Shown here: positions 17,591-25,815 of the stretch, piece by piece | How positions within the stretch are numbered: position 1 is the first letter of the stretch | Layout: each line of letters starts with the position of its first letter | Assembly: GCA_018241725.1 (NCBI GenBank) | Contig: JAFEDI010000097.1 | Location: 1 to 64,000 of the forward strand | Reading direction: 5' to 3' | From: Pseudomonadota bacterium | GTDB lineage: Bacteria > Pseudomonadota > Gammaproteobacteria > Burkholderiales > Rhodocyclaceae | DNA: 64,000 nt | Translations under genes and position numbers: made by a program | Notes under the pieces: generated by a model | Told to the model about the DNA's origin: nothing | Databases searched by the model: none | What the model saw: the letters and a program-made list of their open reading frames with translations, nothing else

Positions 17591-19024
17591 ATGTTTTCTG
17601 CCCTTGTCTGGTTTCGCCGCGATCTGCGCGACTTCGATCATGCGGCGCTGTACCACGCGCTGAAGCACCACGACCAGGTCTTCTGTGCATTCGTCTTCGA
17701 TACGGAAATCCTCGATCGTCTGCCCAACCCTTGCGACCGGCGCGTGGAGTTCATCTACGCCAGCGTCGTCGAACTGGATACCGCGCTACGTGGCCGCGGC
17801 GGTGGCCTGATCGTCCGCCATGGCTCGGTGCGGGAGTTGATCCCGGCCCTGGCGGCCTCTCTCGGTGTAAGCACGGTGTGCGCGAACCGGGATTACGAGC
17901 CGGCGGCCATCGAACGCGATGCGGACGTGGCGGAGCGCCTGCGCGTGCTGGATATCGGCTTCGCCGATTTCAAGGACCAGGTGATCTTCGAAAAGAGTGA
18001 GGTGCTGACCCAGGGCAACTCGCCGTTCTCGGTGTTCACGCCTTACAAGCGGGCCTGGCTGAAGACGCTGACGCCGTTCCATCTCAAGGCCTATCCGGTT
18101 GAGAAATACGTGGCGCGACTTGTACCGCCGCCAACCGACGAGCTCATGCCGGGCCTCGCAGGACTGGGTTTTGAGAAGACTAATCTGAGCGAGTTGGGCA
18201 TTACGCCCGGCATGGGGGGCGGGCGCCGGCTGCTCGACGACTTCCTGAAGCGTATTGGCCGCTATAAGGCGAAGCGCGATTTTCCTGCGCAGAAGGGGGT
18301 CTCCTACCTGTCGGTGCATCTGCGCTTCGGCACGGTGTCTATCCGTGAGTTGGCGCGGGCGGCCTTCGAGCTGGGCGGCGAGGGGGCGGAAACCTGGCTG
18401 TCGGAGCTGGTCTGGCGGGACTTCTACTTCCAGATCCTGTGGCATCACCCCCATGTGGTGAACGCCAGCTTCAGGCCGGAGTACGACCAGGTGCGCTGGG
18501 ACGACAGGCCGGAGTGGTTCGCGGCCTGGAGCGCGGGGCGGACCGGCTATCCCATCGTCGATGCGGCGATGCGCCAGATCCTGCACAGCGGCTTCATGCA
18601 CAACCGCCTGCGGATGATCGTCGCGTCCTTTCTGACCAAGGATCTGGGCATCGACTGGCGCCGGGGAGAGGCCTTCTTCGCCGAGCATCTCAACGATTTC
18701 GACCTGGCCGCCAACAATGGCGGCTGGCAATGGGCGGCGTCTACCGGCTGCGATGCGCAGCCCTGGTTCCGCATTTTCAACCCGGTGACCCAGTCGGAGA
18801 AATTCGATCCCGACGGCGCCTTCATCCGCCGCTACCTGCCGGAGCTGGCCAAGGTGCCGGCCAAGTTCATCCATGCACCGTGGACCATGCCGCCGATCGA
18901 CCAGCAGCTGGCCGGCTGCATGATCGGGAAGGACTACCCGGCCCCCATCGTGGATCACGCCCAGGCGCGGGAGCTTACGCTGGCACGCTTCGGCGTGGTG
19001 AAGGGAAACCCGGACCAGGCCTAG
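17591..19024 (+). CDS. phrB: Deoxyribodipyrimidine photolyase
   Basis: A 477-residue flavoprotein that uses blue light to split cyclobutane pyrimidine dimers. The N-terminal antenna-binding domain starts LVWFRRDLRDFDH. The C-terminal FAD domain has ELVWRDFYFQIL, GYPIVDAAMRQ, MHNRLRMIVASFL, and NNGGWQWAASTGCDAQP, all typical of class I CPD photolyases including the Trp electron chain. I chose the ATG at 17591 because the fold begins there; an in-frame ATG 20 codons upstream (17531) is possible. The last four bases overlap the end of the convergent methyltransferase gene. Confidence 0.95.
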   Translation: MFSALVWFRRDLRDFDHAALYHALKHHDQVFCAFVFDTEILDRLPNPCDRRVEFIYASVVELDTALRGRGGGLIVRHGSVRELIPALAASLGVSTVCANRDYEPAAIERDADVAERLRVLDIGFADFKDQVIFEKSEVLTQGNSPFSVFTPYKRAWLKTLTPFHLKAYPVEKYVARLVPPPTDELMPGLAGLGFEKTNLSELGITPGMGGGRRLLDDFLKRIGRYKAKRDFPAQKGVSYLSVHLRFGTVSIRELARAAFELGGEGAETWLSELVWRDFYFQILWHHPHVVNASFRPEYDQVRWDDRPEWFAAWSAGRTGYPIVDAAMRQILHSGFMHNRLRMIVASFLTKDLGIDWRRGEAFFAEHLNDFDLAANNGGWQWAASTGCDAQPWFRIFNPVTQSEKFDPDGAFIRRYLPELAKVPAKFIHAPWTMPPIDQQLAGCMIGKDYPAPIVDHAQARELTLARFGVVKGNPDQA

Positions 19025-19857
19025 CGGCGGGCGCTGGCGAGGAGGACGGTGCTTTGCAGCGTGTAGCCGTCCGTGTCGCGATGAGGGGCGAGTTCGTCGG
19101 CGACGGCGTCCTGCAGGCGCTGTCGTGTTTCATCGGGCAACCGTGACAGGGCTTCCGCGGCGCCGCCGGCTAGGTCGAGGAAGGCCTGCCAGTAGGCGGT
19201 CGGCGTGTCGAAATGGCAGGTGACGGGGCAGGCTTCGATACGGATGTCGGAGAAGCCGGCCTGCGCTACCAGGGCGTTCAGCGCCTCAGGGTCACCGAGA
19301 CGGAATACCGAGGGGCGTTCAACCTTCGGGGCCGGCAGCAGGCGGGCGATGCAGTTCTGGGCGCAGTGGATCAGCGGCACGTCCGCGCGCGGCCCCCACA
19401 CGGACAGGGCCAGGCGCCCGCCAGGCTTCAGGACTCGCCGGATCTCCGCCAAGGCCAGCGCAGGATCCGGAAAGATGAACAAGCCGAGGCCGAGCAACGT
19501 TACGTCGAAGCTGTGGTCGGCAAAGCTCAGGTGTTCGGCGTCGCAGGCTGCAGCGATCAGATCGGAAAGGCCTTCATCGGCGGCGCGACGCAGCCCTTCG
19601 GCCAGCATGCCTTCGGCGATGTCGCTGGCCAGCACCCAGCCGCCGGGGCCGACGTGGCGCGCGGCGTCGCGGGCCAGCAGGCCGGGGCCGGCGGCCAGGT
19701 CGAGGACGTGCTCGCCAGGGCGCAGTGCGGCCAGATCGAGCAGCGCCTCCTGCAGCCCGGCCCTTAGTGGCGCGCCGTCGGCATAGCGGCCGGCGATGCG
19801 GTTGAAGCCGCTGCGTTCGAGGGCTTTGAAACGGCGGGCGTCGAAACTTCCGCTCAT
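19021..19857 (-). CDS. Class I SAM-dependent methyltransferase
   Basis: A 278-residue cytosolic methyltransferase. Motif I is VLDLAAGPGLLA, motif II ends in ASDIAEGM, a CDAEHLSFADHSFD segment follows, and the post-motif LKPGGRLALSVWG is typical of UbiE/Methyltransf_11 proteins. It lacks the features that would make it UbiE or BioC for certain; the substrate is unknown. It overlaps the upstream esterase gene by 4 bases (ATGA) and converges with phrB. Confidence 0.88.
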   Translation of the reverse strand: MSGSFDARRFKALERSGFNRIAGRYADGAPLRAGLQEALLDLAALRPGEHVLDLAAGPGLLARDAARHVGPGGWVLASDIAEGMLAEGLRRAADEGLSDLIAAACDAEHLSFADHSFDVTLLGLGLFIFPDPALALAEIRRVLKPGGRLALSVWGPRADVPLIHCAQNCIARLLPAPKVERPSVFRLGDPEALNALVAQAGFSDIRIEACPVTCHFDTPTAYWQAFLDLAGGAAEALSRLPDETRQRLQDAVADELAPHRDTDGYTLQSTVLLASARR

Positions 19858-20423
19858 GGCAGCAGCCCGGCGAATTGCAGGATCGAGTCGAGGTGGTCGT
19901 CCCAGCGCGTGAAGCTGTGATCGCCGCCCTCCAGCACCGTCTGCCGGCTGCCAACGTAGCGAGCCACCGCGTGGCGGTAATCAAGGACTTCGTCGCCGGT
20001 TTCCACCATCAGCCAGTAGCGTTCCGGGCGTGTGATTACGGGGACTTCGATGGCCCGCAGTTCGTCGATGTGGGCCTGGGTGAAATCGAAGGTTTCCCCG
20101 GTGTACATGTGCGTCTGCGGCCCCAGGTAGGCGGACAGGGACAGTGGCGCGATGACGGCCGGGTTGACCAGCACCGCCTGCAGGCCGTGCTTCTCGGCGA
20201 GGTGGGTGGCGTAGTAGCCGCCGAGGGAGCTGCCGACCAGCGTTGGAGCACTGGTGCTGCGGGCGATCCGGGCGTCGATCAGCGCGATGGCGTCATGGGC
20301 CGACACCGGTAGCTGTTCGCACCAGAAGGCGTCGGTCAGGCCATGGTCTGCTACGCGTGCGCGGAGGCTGCGGGCCTTCCAGGATTCGGGGCCGGAACGG
20401 AAGCCGTGGAGGTAGATGATCAT
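19854..20423 (-). CDS. yqiA: YqiA-like esterase
   Basis: A 189-residue alpha/beta hydrolase of the UPF0227/YqiA family. It begins with the strand MIIYLHGFRSGP, the nucleophile elbow is GSSLGG, and the catalytic His is in GGDHSFTRWD. The family includes E. coli YqiA, an esterase active on short acyl esters. The gene overlaps the downstream methyltransferase by ATGA and the upstream hydrolase gene by 4 bases, so the three are coupled. Confidence 0.88.
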   Translation of the reverse strand: MIIYLHGFRSGPESWKARSLRARVADHGLTDAFWCEQLPVSAHDAIALIDARIARSTSAPTLVGSSLGGYYATHLAEKHGLQAVLVNPAVIAPLSLSAYLGPQTHMYTGETFDFTQAHIDELRAIEVPVITRPERYWLMVETGDEVLDYRHAVARYVGSRQTVLEGGDHSFTRWDDHLDSILQFAGLLP

Positions 20424-21313
20424 TTGTATTCGAAGCGGTCTTCGCTGCGTAGTTGATGCGGCAGCGCGGTGGTGAGCCAGCTGCGGGCCTCAGCGTCCCC
20501 GGCCAGATAAGCCTGCCAGAACGCGGTAGATGCGGCCAGCAGTGCCTGCTGGAATGGGGCCGGCTCGCGGCGGAGACGGAAGACGGTGCCCTCCGCCGCG
20601 CTGGCCTGTCCGGCGAAATCCAGGTGGTTGCCACCGGCGAAGACCAGCAGGTATTTGTCGCCGGCAGGCATGTGGCGGTAGGGCAGTTCCCGGTTGGCGG
20701 CGGTGATGTCGGACAGGCCCATGCCGTCGTCGCGGCTGCCGGTGATGCTGAAGAAGGGCAGGTGGATGCCGCCGAAGCGGTGGTTGAGGCTGGGGCCCTG
20801 GTCCGCAAAACGGGCCGACGGGCTGAAGGCGATGACCGCCCGCACGCGTGGGTCGAGGGGGACGGACGGATGCTGCGGGCGGCGTTCGCCGGCCAGCAGC
20901 TGGACCGTGACGGCGCCGAAGGAATGGCCCGACAGGCCGATGGCCTGGACATCTGCGATGGCGGCCAGCGCAGGATCGCGGCCGATGCGGGACAGGACGA
21001 AACGGATGTCCTCCGCGCGGCGGCCGAGTTCTTCGGGGTTCATCGCAGCCTTCAGGGCGTGACGCAGGCCGAGGGGCGAGTTGTTGCGCAAGAGGCTTGC
21101 GTCACTGCCGGGGTGCTGTACCGCGAGGGCCGCAAAGCCCCGAGCGCACCAGTGGACCAGCCAGTCGGCCCCGCCGTCGCGGGAGCCGCCGAGCCCATGG
21201 GAGAACAGGATCAGCCCGTGGGGCGCCCGGCCCTCGGGTAGATAGAGCTTGAGCGGTAGCGTACGGGCGCGACGGGTGTCGTGGAGGTCCAGCAGCTGCC
21301 GGCTCGTTTGCAT
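20420..21313 (-). CDS. Alpha/beta hydrolase, dienelactone-hydrolase/PAF-acetylhydrolase-like
   Basis: A 297-residue hydrolase. Early strand LILFSHGLGGSRDG carries the oxyanion region, the nucleophile elbow is GLSGHSFGA, and a late GGNHLDFAG holds the catalytic His. The same pattern occurs in large predicted dienelactone hydrolase-like and platelet-activating-factor acetylhydrolase-like proteins; the substrate is unknown. Two starts are possible: the ATG at 21373, which would overlap uppP, and that at 21313. I prefer 21313 because a 10-bp hairpin separates it from uppP and the domain begins soon after. No strong ribosome binding site is seen for either. Confidence 0.8.
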   Translation of the reverse strand: MQTSRQLLDLHDTRRARTLPLKLYLPEGRAPHGLILFSHGLGGSRDGGADWLVHWCARGFAALAVQHPGSDASLLRNNSPLGLRHALKAAMNPEELGRRAEDIRFVLSRIGRDPALAAIADVQAIGLSGHSFGAVTVQLLAGERRPQHPSVPLDPRVRAVIAFSPSARFADQGPSLNHRFGGIHLPFFSITGSRDDGMGLSDITAANRELPYRHMPAGDKYLLVFAGGNHLDFAGQASAAEGTVFRLRREPAPFQQALLAASTAFWQAYLAGDAEARSWLTTALPHQLRSEDRFEYK

Positions 21314-21319
21314 GGGTGC

Positions 21320-21344
21320 GGCAGCTTCGGGAATCGAAGCTGCC
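21320..21344 (-). terminator. Hairpin between uppP and the hydrolase gene
   Basis: A perfect 10-bp stem (GGCAGCTTCG/CGAAGCTGCC) with a 5-base loop, 13 bases after the uppP stop. No T-run follows, so full termination is uncertain; it may reduce read-through into the hydrolase gene. Confidence 0.45.
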
Positions 21345-21357
21345 GTGGGCTCAGGCG

Positions 21358-22182
21358 TCAGTGGGCCGTCCATTCGACGAGGCCGAAATGCCAGGTTGCC
21401 AGCACGATGACGCCGAAGGCGATGCGGTACCACGCAAACGGCACGAAGTCATGGCTGGAGATGTAGCGCAACAGCCAGCGTACGCAGAAAAAGGCAGAGA
21501 CAAAGGCGGCGATGAAACCGACGATCCACATGCCGATGTCGTCTGCATTGAGCAGGGCGCGTTCCTTGTAGAGTTCGTAGATGGTTGCGACGCCGAGGGT
21601 CGGGATTGCGAGGAAGAAAGAGAACTCGGTCGCGGCCTTGCGGGACAGGCCGAAGAGCATGCCGCCGATGATCGTCGAGCCGGAGCGGGAGGTGCCGGGA
21701 ATCAGCGCGAAAGCCTGGGCGATACCCATCTTGAGGGCGTCAAGGGGCCGCATGTCATCGACAGTTTCGATGCGGATGCGGTGGTCTCGTCGCTCGGCCC
21801 ACAGGATCACGAAGGCACCGACGATGAAGGCTGTGGCCACCGGTAGCGGGGCGAACAGCACGGCCTTGATCTTCTTGCCGAAAGCCAGCCCGAGGATGGC
21901 CAGCGGCAGGAAGGCGATGAACAGGTTGAGGACCAGCCGGTTGGCTTCACGCTGACGTCCAAGGCCGGCGAAGGTGCTGATGACGCGCTCACGGAACTCC
22001 CATACGACGGCCAGGATGGCGCCGGACTGGATGACGATTTCAAACAGCTTGCCCCGGTCGTCATTGAAGTCGAGCAGATCACCGGCCAGAATCAGGTGGC
22101 CGGTGCTGGAGATCGGCAGAAACTCGGTGAGGCCTTCGACCACGCCGAGGATCAGGGCTTTGAGAAGCAGGATGATGTCCAT
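21358..22182 (-). CDS. uppP: Undecaprenyl-diphosphate phosphatase (BacA)
   Basis: A 274-residue integral membrane enzyme that recycles the undecaprenyl carrier for peptidoglycan and other envelope polymers; extra copies give bacitracin resistance. The motifs [18 protein letters not shown] near the N-terminus and [10 protein letters not shown] in the middle form the active site. About eight hydrophobic segments are present. A perfect TATAAT lies 35 bases upstream on the minus strand. Confidence 0.97.
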   Translation of the reverse strand: MDIILLLKALILGVVEGLTEFLPISSTGHLILAGDLLDFNDDRGKLFEIVIQSGAILAVVWEFRERVISTFAGLGRQREANRLVLNLFIAFLPLAILGLAFGKKIKAVLFAPLPVATAFIVGAFVILWAERRDHRIRIETVDDMRPLDALKMGIAQAFALIPGTSRSGSTIIGGMLFGLSRKAATEFSFFLAIPTLGVATIYELYKERALLNADDIGMWIVGFIAAFVSAFFCVRWLLRYISSHDFVPFAWYRIAFGVIVLATWHFGLVEWTAH

Positions 22183-22216
22183 GAACGATTGACTGTAAGC
22201 AGCTTAGGAAGTCGGG

Positions 22217-22222
22217 ATTATA
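22217..22222 (-). promoter_or_regulatory. uppP: Candidate -10 element of uppP
   Basis: The minus strand reads TATAAT here, 35 bases before the uppP start. No good -35 hexamer lies 16-18 bases upstream, so the promoter call is partial. The whole gap (22183-22369) is AT-rich relative to its surroundings. Confidence 0.4.
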
Positions 22223-22369
22223 GCGTTTGTATATCTTGTGCTTTGCAGCACGGGAGCATGGAATTCATCACGATCTGCCTCGGGATGCCTGAGTTGGGAA
22301 GTGACGATTTCGGCCTTTTGTGAGAACCTGAGCTTTAAATAATAAAAATGTTAAATTTGTTTAATTCGA

Positions 22370-23584
22370 ATGCTAAAGAAAATCTCCGTCAGTCGCCTTA
22401 AAGCGGGAATGTTCGTCCACGAACTGTGCGGGGACTGGATGTCCCACCCGTTCTGGCGCGCTCAATTCCTGCTCAAGGGCGAGGACTTGCGCCGCATCGT
22501 CGATGCCGGCATCCAGCATGTCTATATCGATACGGCTCGTGGCCTGGATGACACCGAGGCGGTGGCCGCGTCGGAAGTTCAGGCTGCGGTCGAGCAGGAG
22601 CTTCAGGCCGTGCTCGCGATGCCGGACGATCATGTGCTGCGGGTGTCGGTGCATGAGGAAATGGCCCGTGCGCGCAAGGTGCATGAGCAGGCCCATAAAG
22701 TCGTGCGCACAATGATGCGCGATGTGCGTCTGGGGCGGGCGGTGTCGCTGGAGGATGCGGAACCGGTCGTCGAGGCGATCACGGGTTCCGTGCTGCGCAA
22801 CAGTGGGGCACTGCTTGGCCTGATCGGCATCAAGAACAAGGACGACTACACCTTTCTGCATTCGGTCAGCGTATGTACCTTGATGATCGCTTTCGGTCGC
22901 TCCCTGGGCCTTTCGGGCGACGAGTTGCGTCAAGGCGGAATCGGTGGCCTGCTGCATGACATCGGAAAGATGCGAGTGCCGGATGCGGTGCTCAACAAGC
23001 CCGGTCGGCTGACGGATGCCGAGTTCGACATGATCAAGCGCCATCCCGGTGACGGCCACGCGGTGCTGCTTGAAACGCCGGGCATCGGTCCGGTGCCGCT
23101 GGACATCACGCGCCATCACCACGAGCGCCTGGATGGACATGGCTATCCAGACAAGCTGTCCGGTGATGCGATTTCGACGATGGCGCGGATGGCGGCGATC
23201 GTCGATGTGTACGATGCAATCACCGCCGACCGCTGCTACCACAAGGGGCTGCCGGCGGCCGAGGCGCTGCGCAAGATGTGGGAGTGGAGCGCCGACCACT
23301 TCGACCAGAAGCTGTTGCAGGCTTTCATGCGCTGCGTCGGCATCTATCCGGTGGGGAGCTTGGTACGCCTCGAGTCGGGGCGGCTCGGCGTAGTCGTCGA
23401 GCAGAACGAAGGCAGCCTGCTGACGCCGCGGGTACGGATCTTCTTCTCGACCCGCGCTAACGGCTATACCAAGCCCGAGGTGATCGATCTGTCCCGACGG
23501 CCAGGAAATGTGGATCGCATCGTATCCGCCGAAACGCCGGAGAAATGGGGCGTAGATCCCCGGCGCTTCCTGTTGCAGGAATAG
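22370..23584 (+). CDS. HD-GYP domain cyclic-di-GMP phosphodiesterase with DUF3391
   Basis: A 404-residue cytosolic protein. The N-terminal 70 residues fit DUF3391 (ISVSRLKAGMFVHEL, WRAQFLLK), the usual companion of HD-GYP domains. The catalytic domain has the HD pair in GLLHDIGKM, followed by ITRHHHERLDGHGYP, which contains the GYP motif, and DVYDAITADRCYHKG. It is expected to break down cyclic-di-GMP and so influence motility or biofilm. The ATG is preceded by an AT-rich stretch and no clear ribosome binding site. Confidence 0.94.
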   Translation: MLKKISVSRLKAGMFVHELCGDWMSHPFWRAQFLLKGEDLRRIVDAGIQHVYIDTARGLDDTEAVAASEVQAAVEQELQAVLAMPDDHVLRVSVHEEMARARKVHEQAHKVVRTMMRDVRLGRAVSLEDAEPVVEAITGSVLRNSGALLGLIGIKNKDDYTFLHSVSVCTLMIAFGRSLGLSGDELRQGGIGGLLHDIGKMRVPDAVLNKPGRLTDAEFDMIKRHPGDGHAVLLETPGIGPVPLDITRHHHERLDGHGYPDKLSGDAISTMARMAAIVDVYDAITADRCYHKGLPAAEALRKMWEWSADHFDQKLLQAFMRCVGIYPVGSLVRLESGRLGVVVEQNEGSLLTPRVRIFFSTRANGYTKPEVIDLSRRPGNVDRIVSAETPEKWGVDPRRFLLQE

Positions 23585-23587
23585 GCT

Positions 23588-23827
23588 TCAGCCGGCCGCG
23601 CGCAACTGGACATCGAGGGTGTCGATCACGGCGCTCCAGTCGGCGTCCTCCGCAATCTCGTTCTTCAGGAAAGCCGCCTGGACGGGCGACCAGAAGGGCG
23701 CCTCGCTCAAGGGAACATCGTGGGGCAGCGGCGCATGGGCGGCGATGAAGGCGTCGATAGCACTGCTTTCACTGGGCAGCCCAAGCTGGGCAAACAGGTT
23801 GGCGATGTTGTGGATGTGCGATTCCAT
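23588..23827 (-). CDS. DUF2789 family protein
   Basis: A 79-residue soluble protein. The pattern NLFAQLGLPSE near the start, then FWSPVQAAFLKNEI and DADWSAVIDTLDVQLR, matches DUF2789. Its function is unknown. It converges with the HD-GYP gene (2-base gap) and has its own short upstream region. Confidence 0.85.
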   Translation of the reverse strand: MESHIHNIANLFAQLGLPSESSAIDAFIAAHAPLPHDVPLSEAPFWSPVQAAFLKNEIAEDADWSAVIDTLDVQLRAAG

Positions 23828-23952
23828 GACGATCTCCTGACATTGGTGATGGGGGTTAATGTTGGTCCGATAAGGAAGTTACAGGTTCCCTCGACTGGTG
23901 CCGGCGGCATGACATCGTATATATTAGTTTTTTCTAATTAACGAGGTCCGTC

Positions 23953-24519
23953 ATGCTCCGTTTTTCCCTTGTGACTCTTGCCTGTATCACCGTCAACGTC
24001 CAGGCTCAGGACCTGGAGGCGCTCAAGCTCGACACCCGTACGCGGGCACTGCCAGTGCTGCCGAAGGTGGTCGCGATGATGAAGGAAACCGTTGTCGCCA
24101 AGGGCGCGGTGGACGCGATCCCCGTCTGCAAGGACAAGGCTCCGCAGTTGATCAAGGAGCAGTCCGACAAGACTGGCTGGCAGATGCGCCGCGTGAGCCT
24201 CAAGACGCGTAACCCGGAGCGGGGGGCGCCTGATGTCTGGGAGGCGCGCCAACTGGCCGAGTTCAACATCCGTGCGGCCAACGGCGAAAAAGCCGACACG
24301 CTCGAGGCTGGCGAGGTCATCAGCGAGAACGGCAAGCAGGTCTATCGCTATATCAAGGCCATTCCGGTAGGGGACGTATGCCTGGCCTGCCACGGCGCAC
24401 GAGAGGGGCTGGATACGGCGCTGAAGGAACAATTGGCGCGCAGCTACCCGCACGATCGGGCTGTGGATTATCAGTTGGGCCAGATCCGTGGTGCCCTGAG
24501 TGTCCAGCGTCCGCTGTAG
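23953..24519 (+). CDS. Periplasmic heme-binding DUF3365 protein
   Basis: A 188-residue exported protein with a signal peptide to about residue 18. The central part (WQMRRVSLKTRNPERG..., DVWEARQL) and a C-terminal heme c site CLACHG fit the DUF3365/Tll0287-like family, found alone or as the sensor part of kinases and diguanylate cyclases. It probably binds one covalently attached heme in the periplasm and may act in redox or gas sensing (inference). A CGAGG site precedes the ATG. The upstream TATATT/ATTAG-T6-CTAAT stretch (23919-23938) is AT-rich and could hold the promoter. Confidence 0.87.
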   Translation: MLRFSLVTLACITVNVQAQDLEALKLDTRTRALPVLPKVVAMMKETVVAKGAVDAIPVCKDKAPQLIKEQSDKTGWQMRRVSLKTRNPERGAPDVWEARQLAEFNIRAANGEKADTLEAGEVISENGKQVYRYIKAIPVGDVCLACHGAREGLDTALKEQLARSYPHDRAVDYQLGQIRGALSVQRPL

Positions 24520-24609
24520 GGGCCTGGTGCTTGATGGCTGAAACCCGTTGATGCCGTTTGGGACTCCCGTATCATGCGGGCGGCACTCAATTTTCCAACG
24601 AGGTTTAGC

Positions 24610-24951
24610 TTGAAAATCCTGGCAACCCTAATGATCCTTGCCGGCCTGGCCGGTTCTGCCGAGGCCTGCGGCCGCTACCACGACGACTGGGGTGGCAGCG
24701 ACAAGGCGGCGCATTTCGGCGTTTCCGCCGCGCTCGGTGTCGGTGCATCGCGGCTGTCGTCCGATCCTTGGACGGCCTTCGGTTTGGCGCTGGTTCCCGG
24801 TGTGGCCAAGGAGATTTACGACTCCCAGCAGGACTGCAACCGCTTTTCGTGGAAGGATCTGGCCTGGGATGCAGTCGGCGCGTACGTGGGCGTGCGGGCC
24901 GGCAACTGGGTGCTTGGGCCGACCGGTGCGTCTTATCGCCTTAGCTTCTGA
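24610..24951 (+). CDS. YfiM-like exported protein
   Basis: A 113-residue protein with a signal peptide (LKILATLMILAGLAGSAEA). The mature part has DKAAHFGVSAALGVGASRL, GLALVPGVAKEIYDS and KDLAWDAVGAYVG, the pattern of YfiM/DUF2279-type small membrane-associated proteins. Function unknown. I prefer a TTG start at 24610 because AACGAGG lies 6 bases upstream; the ATG 12 codons earlier has no ribosome binding site and would spoil the signal sequence. A single cysteine after the signal (EACG) is not a proper lipobox. Confidence 0.75.
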   Translation: MKILATLMILAGLAGSAEACGRYHDDWGGSDKAAHFGVSAALGVGASRLSSDPWTAFGLALVPGVAKEIYDSQQDCNRFSWKDLAWDAVGAYVGVRAGNWVLGPTGASYRLSF

Positions 24952-25071
24952 GGGGCCGACGCGATAGCGAACCGGCGATAAGGATTCCCTAAGGGACGCG
25001 AGCTAAAGTGGTCACGAACTCCGCTGGAGGACGTGGTCGCCGGGAAGCGTGCCGACTTGTGCGATCCTGTC
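24952..25071 (+). ncRNA. Structured leader or small RNA candidate upstream of the response regulator
   Basis: The 120 bases after the YfiM-like gene can fold into a closed multi-branch element: CCGGCGA (24972-24978) pairs with TCGCCGG (25037-25043). Inside lie a TCCC-TAA-GGGA hairpin (24986-24996) and a CACG..CTCC-GCT-GGAG..CGTG hairpin (25013-25035) with a small AA/GA internal loop. A linker then leads into a strong terminator. No reading frame explains it. I cannot match it to a known riboswitch class. Confidence 0.4.
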
Positions 25072-25111
25072 CAGCCGCAGGAGAGGGGATGTCCTCTTCT
25101 GCGGCTGTTTT
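25072..25111 (+). terminator. Strong intrinsic terminator before the response regulator
   Basis: A 15-bp stem (25072-25086 with 25093-25107, one G-T wobble) with a 6-base loop is followed by TTTT. It ends 38 bases before the response regulator start, so it either ends the YfiM-like transcript or acts as an attenuator for the two-component genes. Confidence 0.7.
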
Positions 25112-25149
25112 CATTTCAAGTTGCATGTTGTTTGAAGGAGTCGCGCCGG

Positions 25150-25815
25150 ATGCGTGTTCTTCTGGTTGAGGATGACCGCCTGCTGGGCGATGGTGTGAAG
25201 GCGGGACTCACGGGGGCCGGCTTCGTGGTGGACTGGGTCCGCGATGGGGAGGCTGCACTGGCCGCATTGGGCTGCGAGAGCTTTGCCGCGGTCCTGCTCG
25301 ATCTTGGCCTGCCGCGCAAGGATGGCGTTGCCGTACTGGCAACGCTGCGCGCAGTTGGCAATCCCGTACCCGTGCTGGTGCTGACAGCCCGCGACCAGGT
25401 GGCTGACAAGGTTCGGGCCCTTGATCAGGGGGCGGACGACTACGTTGTCAAGCCTTTCGACCTGGATGAACTGGCGGCCCGCCTGCGGGCGCTGGTCCGG
25501 CGTTCCCAGGGGCGGGCGGATGCCTGCCTGCGCCATGGCGAGCTGACGCTCGATCCGGCCGCCCGGACGGTGACGCTGAGGGGCGAGCCGGTGCTGCTGA
25601 CCGGCAAGGAGTTCGAACTGCTGCGTATGCTGCTCGATGCCGCGGGGAGGGTGTTGACCCGCCGGGTACTCGACGAGCAGCTCTACGCCTGGGGTGATGC
25701 GGTGGAGAGCAATGCGCTGGAGGTGCACATCCACCATCTGCGCCGCAAGCTCGGCAGCGAGTTGATCCGCACGGTCCGTGGGGTGGGCTACATGGTGGAC
25801 GAGGCGCCCCGGTGA
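25150..25815 (+). CDS. OmpR/PhoB-family response regulator
   Basis: A 221-residue transcription regulator. The receiver domain has the acidic pair Asp8/Asp9, the phosphorylation site Asp51 (LLDLGLP) and the VVKPFD lysine. The winged-helix DNA-binding domain (about 125-220) ends in HIHHLRRKLG and IRTVRGVGYM. It is of the QseB/PmrA/TctD type. I start at 25150 because AAGGAG lies 10 bases upstream and MRVLLVEDD is the standard opening. The stop overlaps the kinase start (GTGA). Confidence 0.95.
   Translation: MRVLLVEDDRLLGDGVKAGLTGAGFVVDWVRDGEAALAALGCESFAAVLLDLGLPRKDGVAVLATLRAVGNPVPVLVLTARDQVADKVRALDQGADDYVVKPFDLDELAARLRALVRRSQGRADACLRHGELTLDPAARTVTLRGEPVLLTGKEFELLRMLLDAAGRVLTRRVLDEQLYAWGDAVESNALEVHIHHLRRKLGSELIRTVRGVGYMVDEAPR

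Noticed and set aside
24972-25043. Possible cyclic-di-GMP (GEMM-I) riboswitch, because of a GGGACGC segment
   Set aside because: The second conserved block and the usual tetraloop hairpin are missing; I keep it only as an unknown structured element.
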